This document shows positions 54,661 to 64,000 of a stretch of 64,000 nt of DNA, piece by piece; positions within the stretch are counted from its first letter, which is position 1, and each line of letters begins with the position of its first letter. The position numbers and the translations under genes are program-made. This DNA is from Streptomyces thinghirensis (GTDB lineage: Bacteria; Actinomycetota; Actinomycetia; Streptomycetales; Streptomycetaceae): positions 263,883-327,882 of the forward strand of contig JAKFGP010000050.1 of the NCBI GenBank assembly GCA_021502835.1. The letters run 5' to 3'. The notes under the pieces are model-generated. The model was given only the letters and a program-made list of their open reading frames with translations. It did not search any database and had not been told where the DNA came from.

Positions 54661-57347
54661 TCAGCCCACCTTGCCCCGCGGCCGGTGCCTCGCGGGCCCG
54701 CGCCACCGATCCGTCCGCACCGCACGAGTCCGCCAGCACGAGGCCCCGGTTCAGCTCGGCCTCCGAGCGGGCCACGATGCCGTACACCACGCGGGCGGCG
54801 GCGTCGCTAGCTGGCAGGGGTGAGGCCTCCGGATAGGCGACGGCCTGCGCGGCGAGCCGGACCGCGCGCTGCCCGGTCTCCAGCTCGGCGGCGCACCGCG
54901 GGCCCTCCCCTATGGCGGTGTCCGTGCCGAAGCGCTCGGCCTGGCAGGCGGGCGTCGGTGACGAGCCGGGCGGCGCGGGCCCGGGTCCTCCGTGGCGGGG
55001 CCCGCGCCAGCTCGGTCGCCCAGGGGTGCACCACCGGGTTGTGCCTGCCGCGGGCGGCAGTCGCCGCCTTCTCGGCCGTCTCCAGTTCGTTGACGCCCTC
55101 CTTGGTCCGGCCGGTCGCGAGCAGCAGCCGGGAACGCACGGGCGGGGGTCGAGGCAGCACGATCGTGGACGGGTACGGCGGGTCGAAGCCGTAGCGGTCG
55201 GCGACGGACCTGGCCTCCTCGACGTGGCGCCCGGGCGAGCAGTGTGTCGATCAGGTTGCAGGTGGCGGACCAGTACAGCGGCAGGCGCGGCCGACCCGTT
55301 CGGCGATGCGCAGCGATTCGCGCAGGGACTTCTCGGCCTCCCTCAGCCGGCCCCGCCTGCGGTGGCCGAGACCGACGCGTCAGGCTGTGCGAGGGCGAGG
55401 TGGCCGCCACTCCAGCCGGCGGTCTCGTAGATTGCTCGCGGCTTCGGTGAAGAGTGCCTCGGCGCGGTCGAGCCGGTCGGTGTAGGCGTAGGAGTTGGCC
55501 AGCATCATCGGCGGTTCGAGGCCCCACTCGGTGTCGGTCCAGCCGAGCCCGGAGGCGAGGCGGCCGTTGACCGCGCCCGGTCGCACAGCTCGACGACCTC
55601 TTCGGCGTTCTCGCCCCGCGTCATGGCGTCGAAGCCGCGCAGGATGAGCAGGGGCCGTTCCGCGTTGTCTCGGCCGGTGCAGGTGCCGGCGAGTTCGGCG
55701 AGCCGCTCGGACCGGCCGGGCGAGGAGGTCTCGCCGGGGTGGATGCCCTCCCACATGTACTGGACGGCCTGCAGCCGAAGCCGCACGGACGGGTCCGGGT
55801 TGCGGGCGGCCTCCGCCGGACGGTGCGGACGGCCTCCTCCAGCTGGTCGTTGTGGAGCAGGGCCTCGGAGAGCCGGAAGACGGCGTTGACGCGCTGCTCG
55901 CCGTCCAGGCCGGGCATGGCGAGGGCGGTGCGCAGGTGGCCGATGGTCGTGGCGGGCGCGGTGAGGAGCGTGGCACAGCCCAGTTCGTAGAGCACCCGCG
56001 CGTGGGTGTCGGGCAACGGCGGTTCCTCGAGGGCGCGTTCGAGGCAGCGGCGGGCCGCGTCGGGGGGCGCCGACGGCGAGGTGCTCGCGGGCTGCTTCGC
56101 GCAGCTGCTCGACGACTTCCTGGTCGTCGTCCGGCACACCTGGAGCAGATGGCGGGAGGCGGCGCGCGCCGAGTCCGAGTCGGTGACCAGCTGGGCCGCT
56201 ATGCCGTGCATCGCCGTGCGCAGCGCGTCGGGGGATGGAGTTGTAGACGGCGGTGGCGATCAGCGGGTGGACGAACTCCAGGTCGTCCGCGGTGGCTCCG
56301 CCCGGCGGCGGGGTCGGGCGCGGAGAGGACGCGGGCGCTGCACAGCAACTCGGCGCAGCGGGCGGCGTCGCCGAGGTCGAGGGTGGCGAGCCGGCCACCA
56401 TGTCGACGGTGATGCCGCCGCCGAGAATGGCGGCCGCCCACGCGAACCGGGTGGAGTCGACGCCGAGTTGCTCCAGGCGGGCGACGAGGCCGCCGCCCCG
56501 GGCCGAGCGGGTTCAGGTCGCGCAGTTCGGCGGCCTGCGACTCGACCGGTTCCAGTTCCTGTCCTGGACCTTGGCGAGGAGTTCGACGGTCTCGTACGGG
56601 TTGCCGCCGGTGACGGCCCACACCTCGCGGCAGAACGCGGCGTCGGCGTGGCCGCCCAGCGTGGCGCGGGTGAGGCCGGCCGTCGCGGCGGGGGTGAGGG
56701 GCGTTCAGCGGGGCGAGGGGCCGGCCCGCGGCGGAGGCCGCGTCCAGGTGGCGGGCGCTGTCGCCGCTGACGTCACCGGGGCGGCGGGCGATCACGATCA
56801 CGCACCGAGGTCTCGTCGAGCCGTTCGGCGAGCGCGGCGAGCCAGCGCAGGGTCTCCCTGGTCGGCCCAGTGGGCGTCGTCGATCAGCAGGACCAGCGGC
56901 CACCTCGGCGGGCCAGCCGGCGCGGCCGGCGGCGACCAGGCCGTCGCACACCCCTGCGGGTCGGCCTGCCGCTCGCCCGGGTCCGCTATGCCGAGGGCGG
57001 GGCCCGCGATCTCGTACCAGTCGCCGAGGTACTCGCGCGCCTCCTCCGGGAGCATGGACACGAGTGCGGGCTGGAGCAGTTGGCGTACGACGTTGAAGGG
57101 GACGGACCTGAGTGTCTCGCCGCCGCGCGCGGACCAGACGGTGCAGCCCCGGCCTCGGCGAGAGCGGCGGGTCTCGGCGAGCAGCGCGGTCTTGCCCAGT
57201 CCGGCCTCACCCCGCGCCTCCAGCAGGGTCCCCGGAGGACGAGCGGTCCGCGCACAGGGTGTCGACCGCCCCCTTGATGGTGGCGACTTCCTCGTCGCGC
57301 TCCCAAAGGGCGGCCGAGGCGGCGACCGTTCGCCCTACCTCCGTCAT
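54661..57347 (-). CDS. Large AAA/STAND ATPase resembling LAL regulators but without a LuxR HTH
   Basis: About 895 residues. ATG 57347 (MTEVGRTVAASAALWERDEE) opens the usual LAL N-terminus. Walker A is EARGEAGLGKTALLAETRAL after correction (near 57190-57230); Walker B is VPLVLLIDDAHWADQETLRW (near 56855-56915). The AAA region continues VLVIVARRPGDVSGDSARHL and VWAVTGGNPYETVELLAKVQ. The rest is helical TPR-like repeats (RALEEPPLPDTHARVLYELG, LATGRTKEGVNELETAEKAA, NRGLVLADSCGADG). It ends AAGKVG-like at TGA 54661-54663, 13 bases from the convergent pcaL stop. No C-terminal LuxR helix-turn-helix is found in any frame before the pca genes. Role unknown. Confidence 0.82.
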
Positions 57348-57604
57348 CCCGCTACCTCCCGAGTGCCCGAATGACGTACAGACCTTGAGCCTAACCGCCC
57401 GATCGCGCAAGTGACGGGGTGTCGGGAGCAGTTGCCGTGATGGGTGACATGCGGTGAGCGCGGACGACGCGCCGGCCCCGTCATCAGCCAAGGCGCCGTT
57501 CGACGCCCGTCAACCCGTCGTGAGCGGCGGGGCGGCGAGCGGTCCTGGCATGCCGGACCCGGGCCTCTCATCCCGCTTTCACCGACGCCTCTTACGGTGG
57601 GCAC
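57348..57604. promoter_or_regulatory. Divergent region with leaderless-type -10 for the DUF2510 gene
   Basis: 257 bases between the ATPase and DUF2510 starts. TACGGT (57593-57598) lies 6 bases before ATG 57605, no ribosome-binding site. No other element is recognised. Confidence 0.45.
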
Positions 57605-58602
57605 ATGACGCAGGAGACTCCTCCCGGGTGGTACCCGACCCTGGACAGAAGAATGACGGTCCCGCCACCGAGCGCTGGTGGGGACGGCAAGGCGTGGACG
57701 GCCCGGGTCCGTTCCACGGGTCCGGCCGCCGCGTGGGCGCCTCTACGCAGCCGCCGGCGCACGACACCGCGCCCGGCCCGTATCCGTGCACCGGGCTATC
57801 CGGACTTCCGTGCAGGCGCCGTCCGCGCGGCGGCGCCGGCTGCGTACCGGCATAGCCGTCGCGGCCGCCGTGGCCGTGCTGGCCGGGCATCGGGGTCGGC
57901 GGTGTACGTGCTGGCCGACGGCGGTTCGGGCGGCGACAGCGCGCGGGGCCCTCGCAGCAGGACCGGCGCGGGCCCGGCGGCGGGGACGACCCCTTCGGCG
58001 ACTAGGGCGGCGAGGGCGGCGAATCGCCCTCGCCCGACTCCCGGACGGGGTCCGAACCGCCCACGATCGACACGGGGTCGGTGACGGATCCGGTCAGCGG
58101 GATCAGCCTGCCCATTCCGGACGGCTGGTCCGGACGGCAGTTACAGGTCGGCGCGACGGTGACGTCGGACGACAGCGCTGAGTGCCCCGGCGACACCTCC
58201 AAGACCTGCACCAAGGGTGGCGCCTACTCGGCTCCCGCGGTGGTGCTGGGCACCAAGGGCGGTACCGCGGAGGAGGTCGCCAAGGCCGACATCGAGGATA
58301 ACGCCGAGGAGTCCTACGGCGGCGAGTCCTACGGCGCGATCACCTCGCACGAGGAGCTGGCGTCCAAAGGCGGTCACGGTCGCCGGGCAGAAGGGCTATC
58401 TGGTCCGCTGGAAGGCAGTCACCAGCAAGGGCGCCGACGGCTACGTCGAGTCGCTCGCCTTCCCCTCCCCTGCCGATCCCGAGCGCATCGTCGTCGTCCG
58501 CTTCGGCGTCGACGTCGGGGAGAAGCAGGCGGTGATCGATGAAATCACCAGGGCATCGAGGTGGACTCCAGCGGCGGGGGCGGCAGCGGTCAGGACGTCT
58601 GA
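57605..58602 (+). CDS. DUF2510-domain membrane-anchored protein
   Basis: About 330 residues. The N-terminal DUF2510 motif TPPGWYPDPG...ERWWDGKAWT (near 57615-57700, after correction) is common in actinobacterial membrane proteins. Then a Pro-rich linker, a basic patch SARRRRLRTGIAVAAAVAVL beginning one transmembrane helix (near 57820-57900), an Asp/Gly/Ser-rich extracellular linker, and an exported domain: TDPVSGISLPIPDGWSGRQL, CPGDTSKTCTKGGAYSAPAV, AEEVAKADIEDNAEESYGGE, GQKGYLVRWKAVTSKGADGY and VVVRFGVDVGEKQAVIDEIT. It ends GSGQDV at TGA 58600-58602. Function unknown; an envelope role is likely. Confidence 0.8.
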
Positions 58603-58621
58603 CCGGCCCGGATGGCACCAT

Positions 58622-58668
58622 CGGCCGGGTGGGGCGCCCTTCCGCTCAGAAGGCGTCCCACCCGGCCG
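58622..58668. terminator. Long hairpin between convergent DUF2510 and TetR genes
   Basis: CGGCCGGGTGGG (58622-58633) pairs perfectly with CCCACCCGGCCG (58657-58668), extended inward by a G-U pair and CGCC/GGCG. Loop of about 10 bases. It can serve both genes. Confidence 0.75.
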
Positions 58669-58744
58669 GGGGTGCGCGCCCCCGTCCCCACGGTGGGGCG
58701 CGGGCAGGCCACCGTCCAGTCATCCCATGGACGGCGACCTGGTC

Positions 58745-59359
58745 TCAGGGGGCCGAGCGCCGGCAGCACGACGGCCTCCACGAACCCGACGAGGTATCCG
58801 CGTCGGCCTGCTCGCCCTCTACGACGGGCCGCATCCGCAGCATGCCGAACAGCGTCGGCACGTACTCCAGCGCCGGGTGGCCGGCGGGGGACCTCACCCC
58901 GTGCGACGCCGCGCGCGAGGATGTCCCGGAGCGCGGCGATCTCCGGCTCGACGAGCGCCTCGCGCAGCGCGCCCTTGGTTCGGGTCCTCCATGACCGCGT
59001 GGCCGAGCGCCTGGAGCAGTCCGGTAATCCCTGCCCGCCCCCCTCGCCCGCGGCCCGTCGCCGCCCGGCGAAGGTCCTCGGCGAGCGACCCGGTGTCGAT
59101 GTCGGTGAAGCGCACCCGGCGGTTGGAGCGCAGTGCGGCGGCCACGAACTGGGGCTTGGTCTTCCACTGCCGGTAGAGCGTGGACTTGCTGCACCGAGTG
59201 CTGGCGGCGATACCTAAATCCATGGTGGGCGGCATCGTAGCCGCAGGTCGGACTCTGTTCGAGCACGGCGTCGAAGACCCTGCTCACGCTCGGGCGCTGA
59301 TCTTGGAGCGGCGCGAGGCTCCCGGCCGGTTCCGGTCGGTCCGCGGCCTGCGACGTCAT
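58745..59359 (-). CDS. TetR family transcriptional regulator
   Basis: About 200 residues. ATG 59359 has GAGGAG just upstream. The N-terminal HTH is RVFDAVLEQ...CGYDAATMDLGIAA and CSKSTLYRQWKTKPQFVAAA (near 59120-59190), close to the TetR/AcrR consensus STLYRxWxxKxxLV. The ligand domain contains RVRFTDIDTGSLAEDLRRA, GITGLLQALGHAVMEDP, AGHPALEYVPTLFGMLRMRP and VVEGEQADADYLVGFVEAVV. The C-terminal LPALGP is followed by a stop near 58745. A dense set of inverted repeats lies 75-150 bases upstream, probably its own operator. Indels near 59250, 59030, 58985, 58915 and 58885. Confidence 0.87.
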   Translation of the reverse strand: MTSQAADRPEPAGSLAPLQDQRPSVSRVFDAVLEQSPTCGYDAAHHGFRYRRQHSVQQVHALPAVEDQAPVRGRRTALQPPGALHRHRHRVARRGPSPGGDGPRARGAGRDYRTAPGARPRGHGGPEPRARCARRSSSRRSPRSGTSSRAASHGVRSPAGHPALEYVPTLFGMLRMRPVVEGEQADADTSSGSWRPSCCRRSAP

Positions 59360-59433
59360 CGGCGGTGCTCCTCACGGTTCCGGGTGGCGGTAGGGCTCTC
59401 GAGCGGCCCGTACTCCATGTGTCGTATGTCTAT

Positions 59434-59510
59434 CGATACGCCAGTGTACCGGTACACCAGCGTATCGGTACACTGGCGCTGGCGTATCGGGTGGGGTGCG
59501 GTATCGATGA
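59434..59510. promoter_or_regulatory. Cluster of inverted and direct repeats: TetR operator array
   Basis: cgatacgccagtgtaccg (59434-59451) recurs inverted as cggtacactggcg + ctggcgtatcg (59466-59489). GGTACACCAGCGTATCGG lies between. GCGTATCGG occurs twice directly (59460, 59482). GTACCGGTAC is a perfect 10-bp palindrome, and TATCGATA/TATCGATG mark both edges (59431, 59502). It lies between the TetR start and the divergent PAP2 start. Confidence 0.75.
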
Positions 59511-59603
59511 GAACCGTCACGCGACCCGTACCGCTGAGCCACGACGTGTGAGCCACATACCTGTGAACCACACGCACCACCGTCCGAGTGAAGGGGCCGG
59601 GGG

Positions 59604-60429
59604 ATGAATGCCCGCAGCGAGCCTGCACAAGCGCGGCCGGACGAGCCCGCGCGCGCCGGTCACCCGCCCACCGCTCGTCCGTGAGCTGCTGCTCGTGGCG
59701 GAGGCTCTTCCTCGCGTACAGTTCGGCCGGCAGCTCGCGACAGGCCACACCGCCGAGGCCTTCCCCAACGCCCACCACTGTGGGACTGGGAGCGCGCGCT
59801 GCGACTGCCCGACGAGGCACGGTGCAGTCCCCTGCTCCTGCACGGCGACACCCTGATGACACGCGGCGAACACCTACTACGCGACCGTCCACTTCCCGGC
59901 CACCGCGTCCTTCCTGATCTGGCTCTATCTGCGGCGGCCGAGGGCACTACGCCTGGGCCCGCCGGGTGCTGGCGCGGTACAGACCGGCGCCGCGCTGGCA
60001 CTGCACCTCCTCTTTCCGCCTAGCCCCGCCGCGCATGCTGGCGCCACCGATGCGATCGACACGGCCCGGGTCTACGGCCCCTCCGTGTACGGCCCGCCGA
60101 GCACCGATCTAGTTGTCGAACCAGTTCGCGGCGATGCCCTCGCTGCACTTCGGCTGGGCCCCCGATGGGTGGCGGTCGGGCTGATCATCTTTGCGGTCGC
60201 GCCTTCGGTGGCTGTGGCTGCTGCATCCGCTGCTCACGCTGCACTGGTGATCGTGGGCACCGCGAACCACTACTGGCTCGACGTGATCGTGGCGGCGGCC
60301 ATGCTCGGCCTCGCCCTCGCGGTGGTCCGCCTGCCGCACCGGCCGCGGTGCACCGTGGCACACCGCCGCCCCGGATCCGGCGCCGGACGGCCGGAGCAGC
60401 GCGACCTGGGGTGGGGCGAGGCGCGATGA
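59604..60429 (+). CDS. PAP2-family membrane phosphatase
   Basis: Integral membrane lipid phosphatase or inositol-phosphorylceramide-synthase-like protein. ATG 59604 (MNARSEPAQARPDEPARAG), then RPLVRELLLVAGLFLAYKFG-like TM1 after correction, ERALRLPDEA, TYYATVHFPATAxFLIWLYL, ALALHLLFPLAPPRMLAA-type, GPSVYGPPSTD. The PAP2 C-motif is SLHFGWA (near 60150) and the final catalytic motif GTANHYWLDVIVAAAMLGLA (near 60255-60320). About 275 residues. TGA 60427-60429. Adjacent to the operator array, so it is the probable TetR target. The DMT gene starts 4 bases downstream. Confidence 0.85.
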
Positions 60430-60432
60430 GCG

Positions 60433-61397
60433 GTGACTCTGATCGCCGTCCTACCGTCGCTGATTCCTCCGCCTGCGCCTACGCCGACCGCGCGCGGATC
60501 AGCCCGGGCGGCGGCCGCCCGCGGCGCGCCGGCACGCCTGGCGCGCGCTGCGGATGCTGACCCGCGAGGCCTGGTGGTGTCGATCGCGCTCAACGCGCAC
60601 TCGGCCGCGCTGCTGCAGCGTCGTGGCCCTCAGAGTACGGACCCCTCACCGTGGTCCAGCCGCTCGGCGCCGCTCACCCTGGTCGCGGCGGTGCCCCTGG
60701 GGGCGGCTGGCCGGGTCGGCTTGGTCGGAAGTGCGGTCGAGTGGCGGGGGTATCGGGCTGGCGCTGCTCGGGCTCGGCGCGCTGCTGCTCACCGCGTCCA
60801 GCCCCGCGCCCGACGGCGATGCTGAGCGTGCCCGAGGCGCTGGCGGTCTCCGGCGCGACGGCGGCGCTGATCGGTATTCTATCGCGACCCGGCACCCGGC
60901 CGGGGCTGCGGCACGACGGCGTCCGGCGTCGCCTCCAGGCTCGCCTCGGCGCTCACCCAGACCGTCACGGTCGCCGTCACGGACCACTCGGGTTCGTTGC
61001 TCAGCGCTCAGGTGATCGGCGTGGGCGGTACTGGTAGCAGCCTTCGCGGCGAGGCGGATTGCTGCTGTCGCGGACGGCGTACCAGGGTGGTCTCGGCGCC
61101 CGCTGCGGTAAGTGACGCTGGCCAATCCGGTGGCCACCCGCGGTGATCAGGCTCTCCCTGCTCGGTGAGCGTCTGCGGGGCGGCGCGGGCGGCAGTAACA
61201 CTTCGCCTGACCGGTGCGGGACTGGCCGCCTGGGGCCGTGGTCCGCTGAGCCGGGCGGCGCCCGGCGCTCCAGCGAGGCCGGGGCACCGGCTGCCGTACC
61301 GGCACCGGCGTCGGCACCGGCGGCTCCGACGGGCACGGAAGCGGTGAGCGCGGGGGCCGTGGGCCCGGAAGCGGTAGGCGCGGGAACGGCGGGCTGA
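60433..61397 (+). CDS. DMT-superfamily membrane transporter
   Basis: About 320-residue multi-helix protein resembling streptomycete DMT (EamA-like) permeases. GTG 60433 (VTLIAVLPSLI). Joined frames give RLALRMLTREAWWLSIALNA-like, YGPLTVVQPLGALTLVAAVP, EWRGIGLALLGLGALLLTAS, PEALAVSGATAALIGILSRP, GVASALTQTVTVAVTDHSG, VVTLANPVAAAVIRLSLLGE-type and GAGLAAWGVVRLSRAAPGAP, then an Ala/Gly-rich tail ending at TGA 61395-61397. Substrate unknown. It is probably translated with the PAP2 gene. Very indel-rich, about 12 shifts. Confidence 0.75.
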
Positions 61398-61519
61398 GGC
61401 GGCGGCCGGAGGCGGGCGGCCCCGCAAGCCGCTGGCTTGGAGGCAGCCGCCCCGAGGCGAAGTGGCCTGAAGCCGCGGCCTGGGGCGGCGGCCCCCCCAG
61501 GGCGGGTCGGACCCGTGCG

Positions 61520-61548
61520 GGTGCCCCGGCAGCCGGGGCCGGGGCACC
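61520..61548. terminator. Perfect 11-bp hairpin between convergent genes
   Basis: GGTGCCCCGGC (61520-61530), 7-base loop, exact complement at 61538-61548. It lies between the DMT transporter and phospholipase stops. Confidence 0.75.
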
Positions 61549-61583
61549 TCACGCGGCGCAACCGGGCCTGTCCGCCCGCGCCG

Positions 61584-63706
61584 TCAGTCCGTGATCATCG
61601 CCGGGTCGCTCACCCCGACTTCGCCCGTTCTCCGTCCTTCCGGCCAGGCGCCCGCGGGGAGCGCCGGGTCGGCCTCGGAGGTGACCGTCATCGTGCCAGC
61701 GGCGGCTGCGTGCGAGGTCGACGGCCGTGGTGGACGGTGGCGCCGGGGCTTCGCACGGTGACGGTCCCTGCCAGCGGCGCGCCGTAGGCGTTCTCGAGGG
61801 GGCCCGGACCGTGCCGGATTTTGTGTTGGTGAGGGTCAGCCGGACGTCGTCGTCGCCGAGTGCCGGGCGGTGACCTCGAGGCCCGGCGGTCCCTGTTGGG
61901 GGCCCCGGAAGGCGCGCAGGAAGCCGTTGGGTCCGTGCACGGTCAGGTCGTAGGGAGCCGTCCGAGTACGCCGAGTTCCAGGTGTCCGCGATGGTCTTGC
62001 CGGCCTCGGTGGTGTAGGTCCGGGGGCCGTTCCGGTGCGGTTGCCGGAGGTGACGAGAAAGGCGGCACCGAGCCTTGGCGCCGGAGGCGAAGGTCAGCGA
62101 TGAACTTTCCCGGCCGCCGCGTCCACGGCGCCGTCCACGGTCGCGGGGCATGCACAGCAGGCGGGCCCGGGCTGAACCGCGTTCCTGCCGAGAACGTAAT
62201 GTCCAGGTCGGCGGGCGGCGTCGAGCGGTAGTCCGGAGGTGGCGTTCGCAGTCCGGCGGCTCGTAGGCGTCGGTGTCCGGCGCGCTCGGCCGGGCCGGCT
62301 GTCACCGCGGGAGAAGTCGAAGGCGGCGGTCGGGTCGCCGCAGACCGCTGCACCGCCACGGCCAGTCGCCTGCCGGCTCGCGCGGCAAGCGGCGTTCCAT
62401 GAACCGGATGACGGCGGAGGTGTGGTCGAAGGTCTCGGAGCGGACGAAGCCGCCCTGCTAAGGGTGAGGGCGACCAGCATCGGCACGCGCGGCCCGAGCC
62501 CGTTCAAGCCCTCGCGGTGGGTCTTGCTCCCTTGAAGACGTCGAGGGAGACGTCCACGGTGGAGCGGCCCTCCCGCGGCGGACTTCGGCGGCACAGCGGC
62601 ACCAGGTGGTCGAAGAAGCCGTCGTTCTCGTCGTACGTGATGAACAGGGCGGTCTTCGCCCACCCCCCGCGAGGTCGAAGTGAGCGTCCAGAACACTGGG
62701 GGAGATGTACCAGGCGCCGTCGCGTGGACGGCCACGTTCGAGTGCTCGGAGAAGGCCTCCGGGGCGGCTATCCAGGAAAGTCTTCGGCCGCCCGACCGGC
62801 CTTGGCGCATCGGCGCTAAGGCCGGTCGAAGTACCCGTCGCCGTTCTTCGCGTCGGTACCGGTGCGGGCCTTGTCGTACGGGGGTCGCCGGGCTCGGCGT
62901 TCCGGTACTTGTTGAAGTACGCCCGGGAGTTGTCGCCGTGGTTGTCGCGGTGAGGCGTCGTCAATGCAGCCCCAGTGGCCGGCCGCGTCCAGGCCCCCTC
63001 GTCGCCAAGATGTCCTGGTAGATCTTCCAGGAGATCCCGGCCTCTCCAGCCGCTCGGGGTACGTCGTCCAGTCATTAGCCGATTTCGTCGTTATTTGCCG
63101 AGGACCGGGCCGCCGCCCGTGCCGTCGTTGCCCGATGTGACCCGACCACATGTAGTAGCGGTTGGGGTCGGTGGCGCCGATGAAGGGGCTGGTGGTAGGC
63201 GTCGCAGGCGGTGAAGAGTGTCGGCGGCACCGCGTAGTGGAAGGGGGATATTCCTCACGGGTCAGGCTACGCCATGGTGGTGGTGCCCTTGGCGAGGCAG
63301 CCAGCGGTCTATTTGCCGTTGTGGTGAGGCGTCCTGCCCGTCCGGACCAGCTCGTGCGGCAAGCCCAAGAGAACTGCATGCCGAGGTCGTCGGCACGCGG
63401 GGGGTGGGGGCCGCACCTCGTGCCGTCGCTCTTGGCCTGGTGCCGAACCAGACTGCCGCCGTCCAGGGAGACCGGGTGCGGGTCGCCAGCCCCGCACGCC
63501 GCGCAGCTCTTGCCGGATTAGTGGTCAAACGAACGGTTCTTCCTGCGTCAGAGCAGGACGACGATGATGGCTCGACATCCTCGATGGAATCAGAAGCGGT
63601 GATTCGCCGGGAGCGCGGCGGCCCGCTCATTTGCTCGCCGAGAGCGCGCTGTACCGTGGTGGCGCCCGCGAAGTTGGAGGAGTCGGCGCCGGTTCACTTC
63701 GGCCAT
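61584..63706 (-). CDS. Phosphocholine-specific phospholipase C
   Basis: Secreted alkaline-phosphatase-superfamily phospholipase C (Pseudomonas PlcN/PlcH type), about 705 residues. ATG 63706 with twin-arginine signal MAEVNRRRLLQL. Catalytic N-terminus: FSIEDVEHVVVLMQENRSFD-like followed by HYFG (near 63540-63610). Then FIGATDPNRYYMWSGHIG (near 63130-63185), DWTTYPERLE, DDAYRDNHGDNSRAYFNKYR, AEPGDP, GDGYFDRLSADA, ISWIAAPEAFSEHSNVAVH, LFITYDENDGFFDHLVPP, LGPRVPMLVVSPWSRGGFVR and TFDHTSVIRFMERR. C-terminal beta domains end VGVSDPAMITD, TGA 61584-61586. Many indels. Confidence 0.9.
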
Positions 63707-63877
63707 GGGGTGTGGAGAGCCACTCGCCTTGGGGGGACTCACCCGGCGGACGATGCACGGATGATGACGGAATGCGCGCGAAGCGAGTATTCCAGGAAGC
63801 AGCAAGCGTCGGGGGAGAGGTGCGGTGGCGCTGTGTGAAAGTCACCGGTACATGAGGTGTGCCGGGCCGCCGCCGGG
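63707..63877. other. Divergent intergenic region
   Basis: 171 bases between the phospholipase and MFS starts. No convincing promoter pair or operator palindrome recognised. Confidence 0.4.
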
Positions 63878-64000
63878 ATGGTCAACCGCGATCGCGGTGA
63901 GCATGCACAAGCCGCACCCCCGACCCGACGGCCCCGTACGCCGGCTCTCGCCGCCTCGGTCGGCAACGCCGTGGAGTGGTACGACTGGTACGCCTACGTT
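63878..64000 (+). CDS. MFS transporter, N-terminal fragment
   Basis: The first 41 residues of a major facilitator superfamily protein, cut by the window edge. ATG 63878. After a polar Pro/Arg-rich N-terminus, AALAASVGNAVEWYDWYAYV matches the first helix of metabolite:H+ symporters (KgtP/ProP/ShiA-like), where GNxxEWYDxxxY is characteristic. The substrate cannot be predicted from this fragment. Confidence 0.75.
   Translation, partial: MVNRDRGEHAQAAPPTRRPRTPALAASVGNAVEWYDWYAYV

Overview
This window looks like chromosomal DNA from a Streptomyces species. Evidence: GC is very high with GC-rich third positions; GTG, TTG and possibly CTG starts occur; there is a SsgA-like sporulation protein, a WhiB-family regulator, a two-domain small laccase, GPP34 and DUF2510 proteins; and a complete pca operon has its MarR repressor gene divergent. 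Gene content and order resemble, from memory, the S. coelicolor SCO6697-SCO6743 region (small laccase SCO6712, pcaV SCO6704). That comparison was not computed.

Almost every gene longer than 300 bases is broken by single-base indels, roughly one per 150-300 bases, yet joining the frames gives full-length proteins of ordinary family size. The simplest reading is an uncorrected long-read assembly, not mass pseudogenisation. Coordinates below are therefore outer limits of the reconstructed genes.

Layout. 1-5 kb: 3' end of tex, an ABC-F ATPase, a Cys-rich unknown protein, a D-amino-acid oxidase. 5-12 kb: BCCT transporter, secreted M14 carboxypeptidase and X-Pro peptidase, divergent secreted M1 peptidase. 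12-19.8 kb: macro-domain protein, asparagine-type permease, MerR regulator, fatty-acid beta-oxidation pair, CaiB-type CoA transferase or racemase. 20-25.8 kb: enoyl-reductase-like protein, small proteins, endonuclease V, YciI protein, beta-propeller protein, SsgD-like protein, GPP34 protein. 25.8-31 kb: a second ABC-F gene with an elaborate leader, a UvrA-like ATPase, a dimethylarginine hydrolase. 31-36 kb: acyl-ACP desaturase, WhiB protein, VOC protein, LacI regulator, small laccase. 36-41 kb: two coupled genes for very large secreted carbohydrate-active proteins (ThuA plus sugar dehydrogenase; cupredoxin, Ig repeats and DUF1080). 40.7-46 kb: LigD-type polymerase, a third ABC-F with a 9-residue leader peptide, ATP-dependent DNA ligase, zinc alcohol dehydrogenase. 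46-57 kb: DUF3048 lipoprotein, pcaV, pcaIJFHGBL, and a large AAA ATPase. 57-64 kb: DUF2510 protein, TetR regulator with an operator cluster, PAP2 phosphatase, DMT transporter, phospholipase C, start of an MFS transporter.

Main observations. A 187-bp MITE-like element with 18-bp perfect terminal inverted repeats and a TA duplication sits exactly in the pcaF stop codon. Two of the three ABC-F genes have leaders that look like ribosome-sensing attenuators. Seven starts have a -10-like hexamer only 6-7 bases upstream, as expected for leaderless mRNAs. Several candidate operators flank the regulators.
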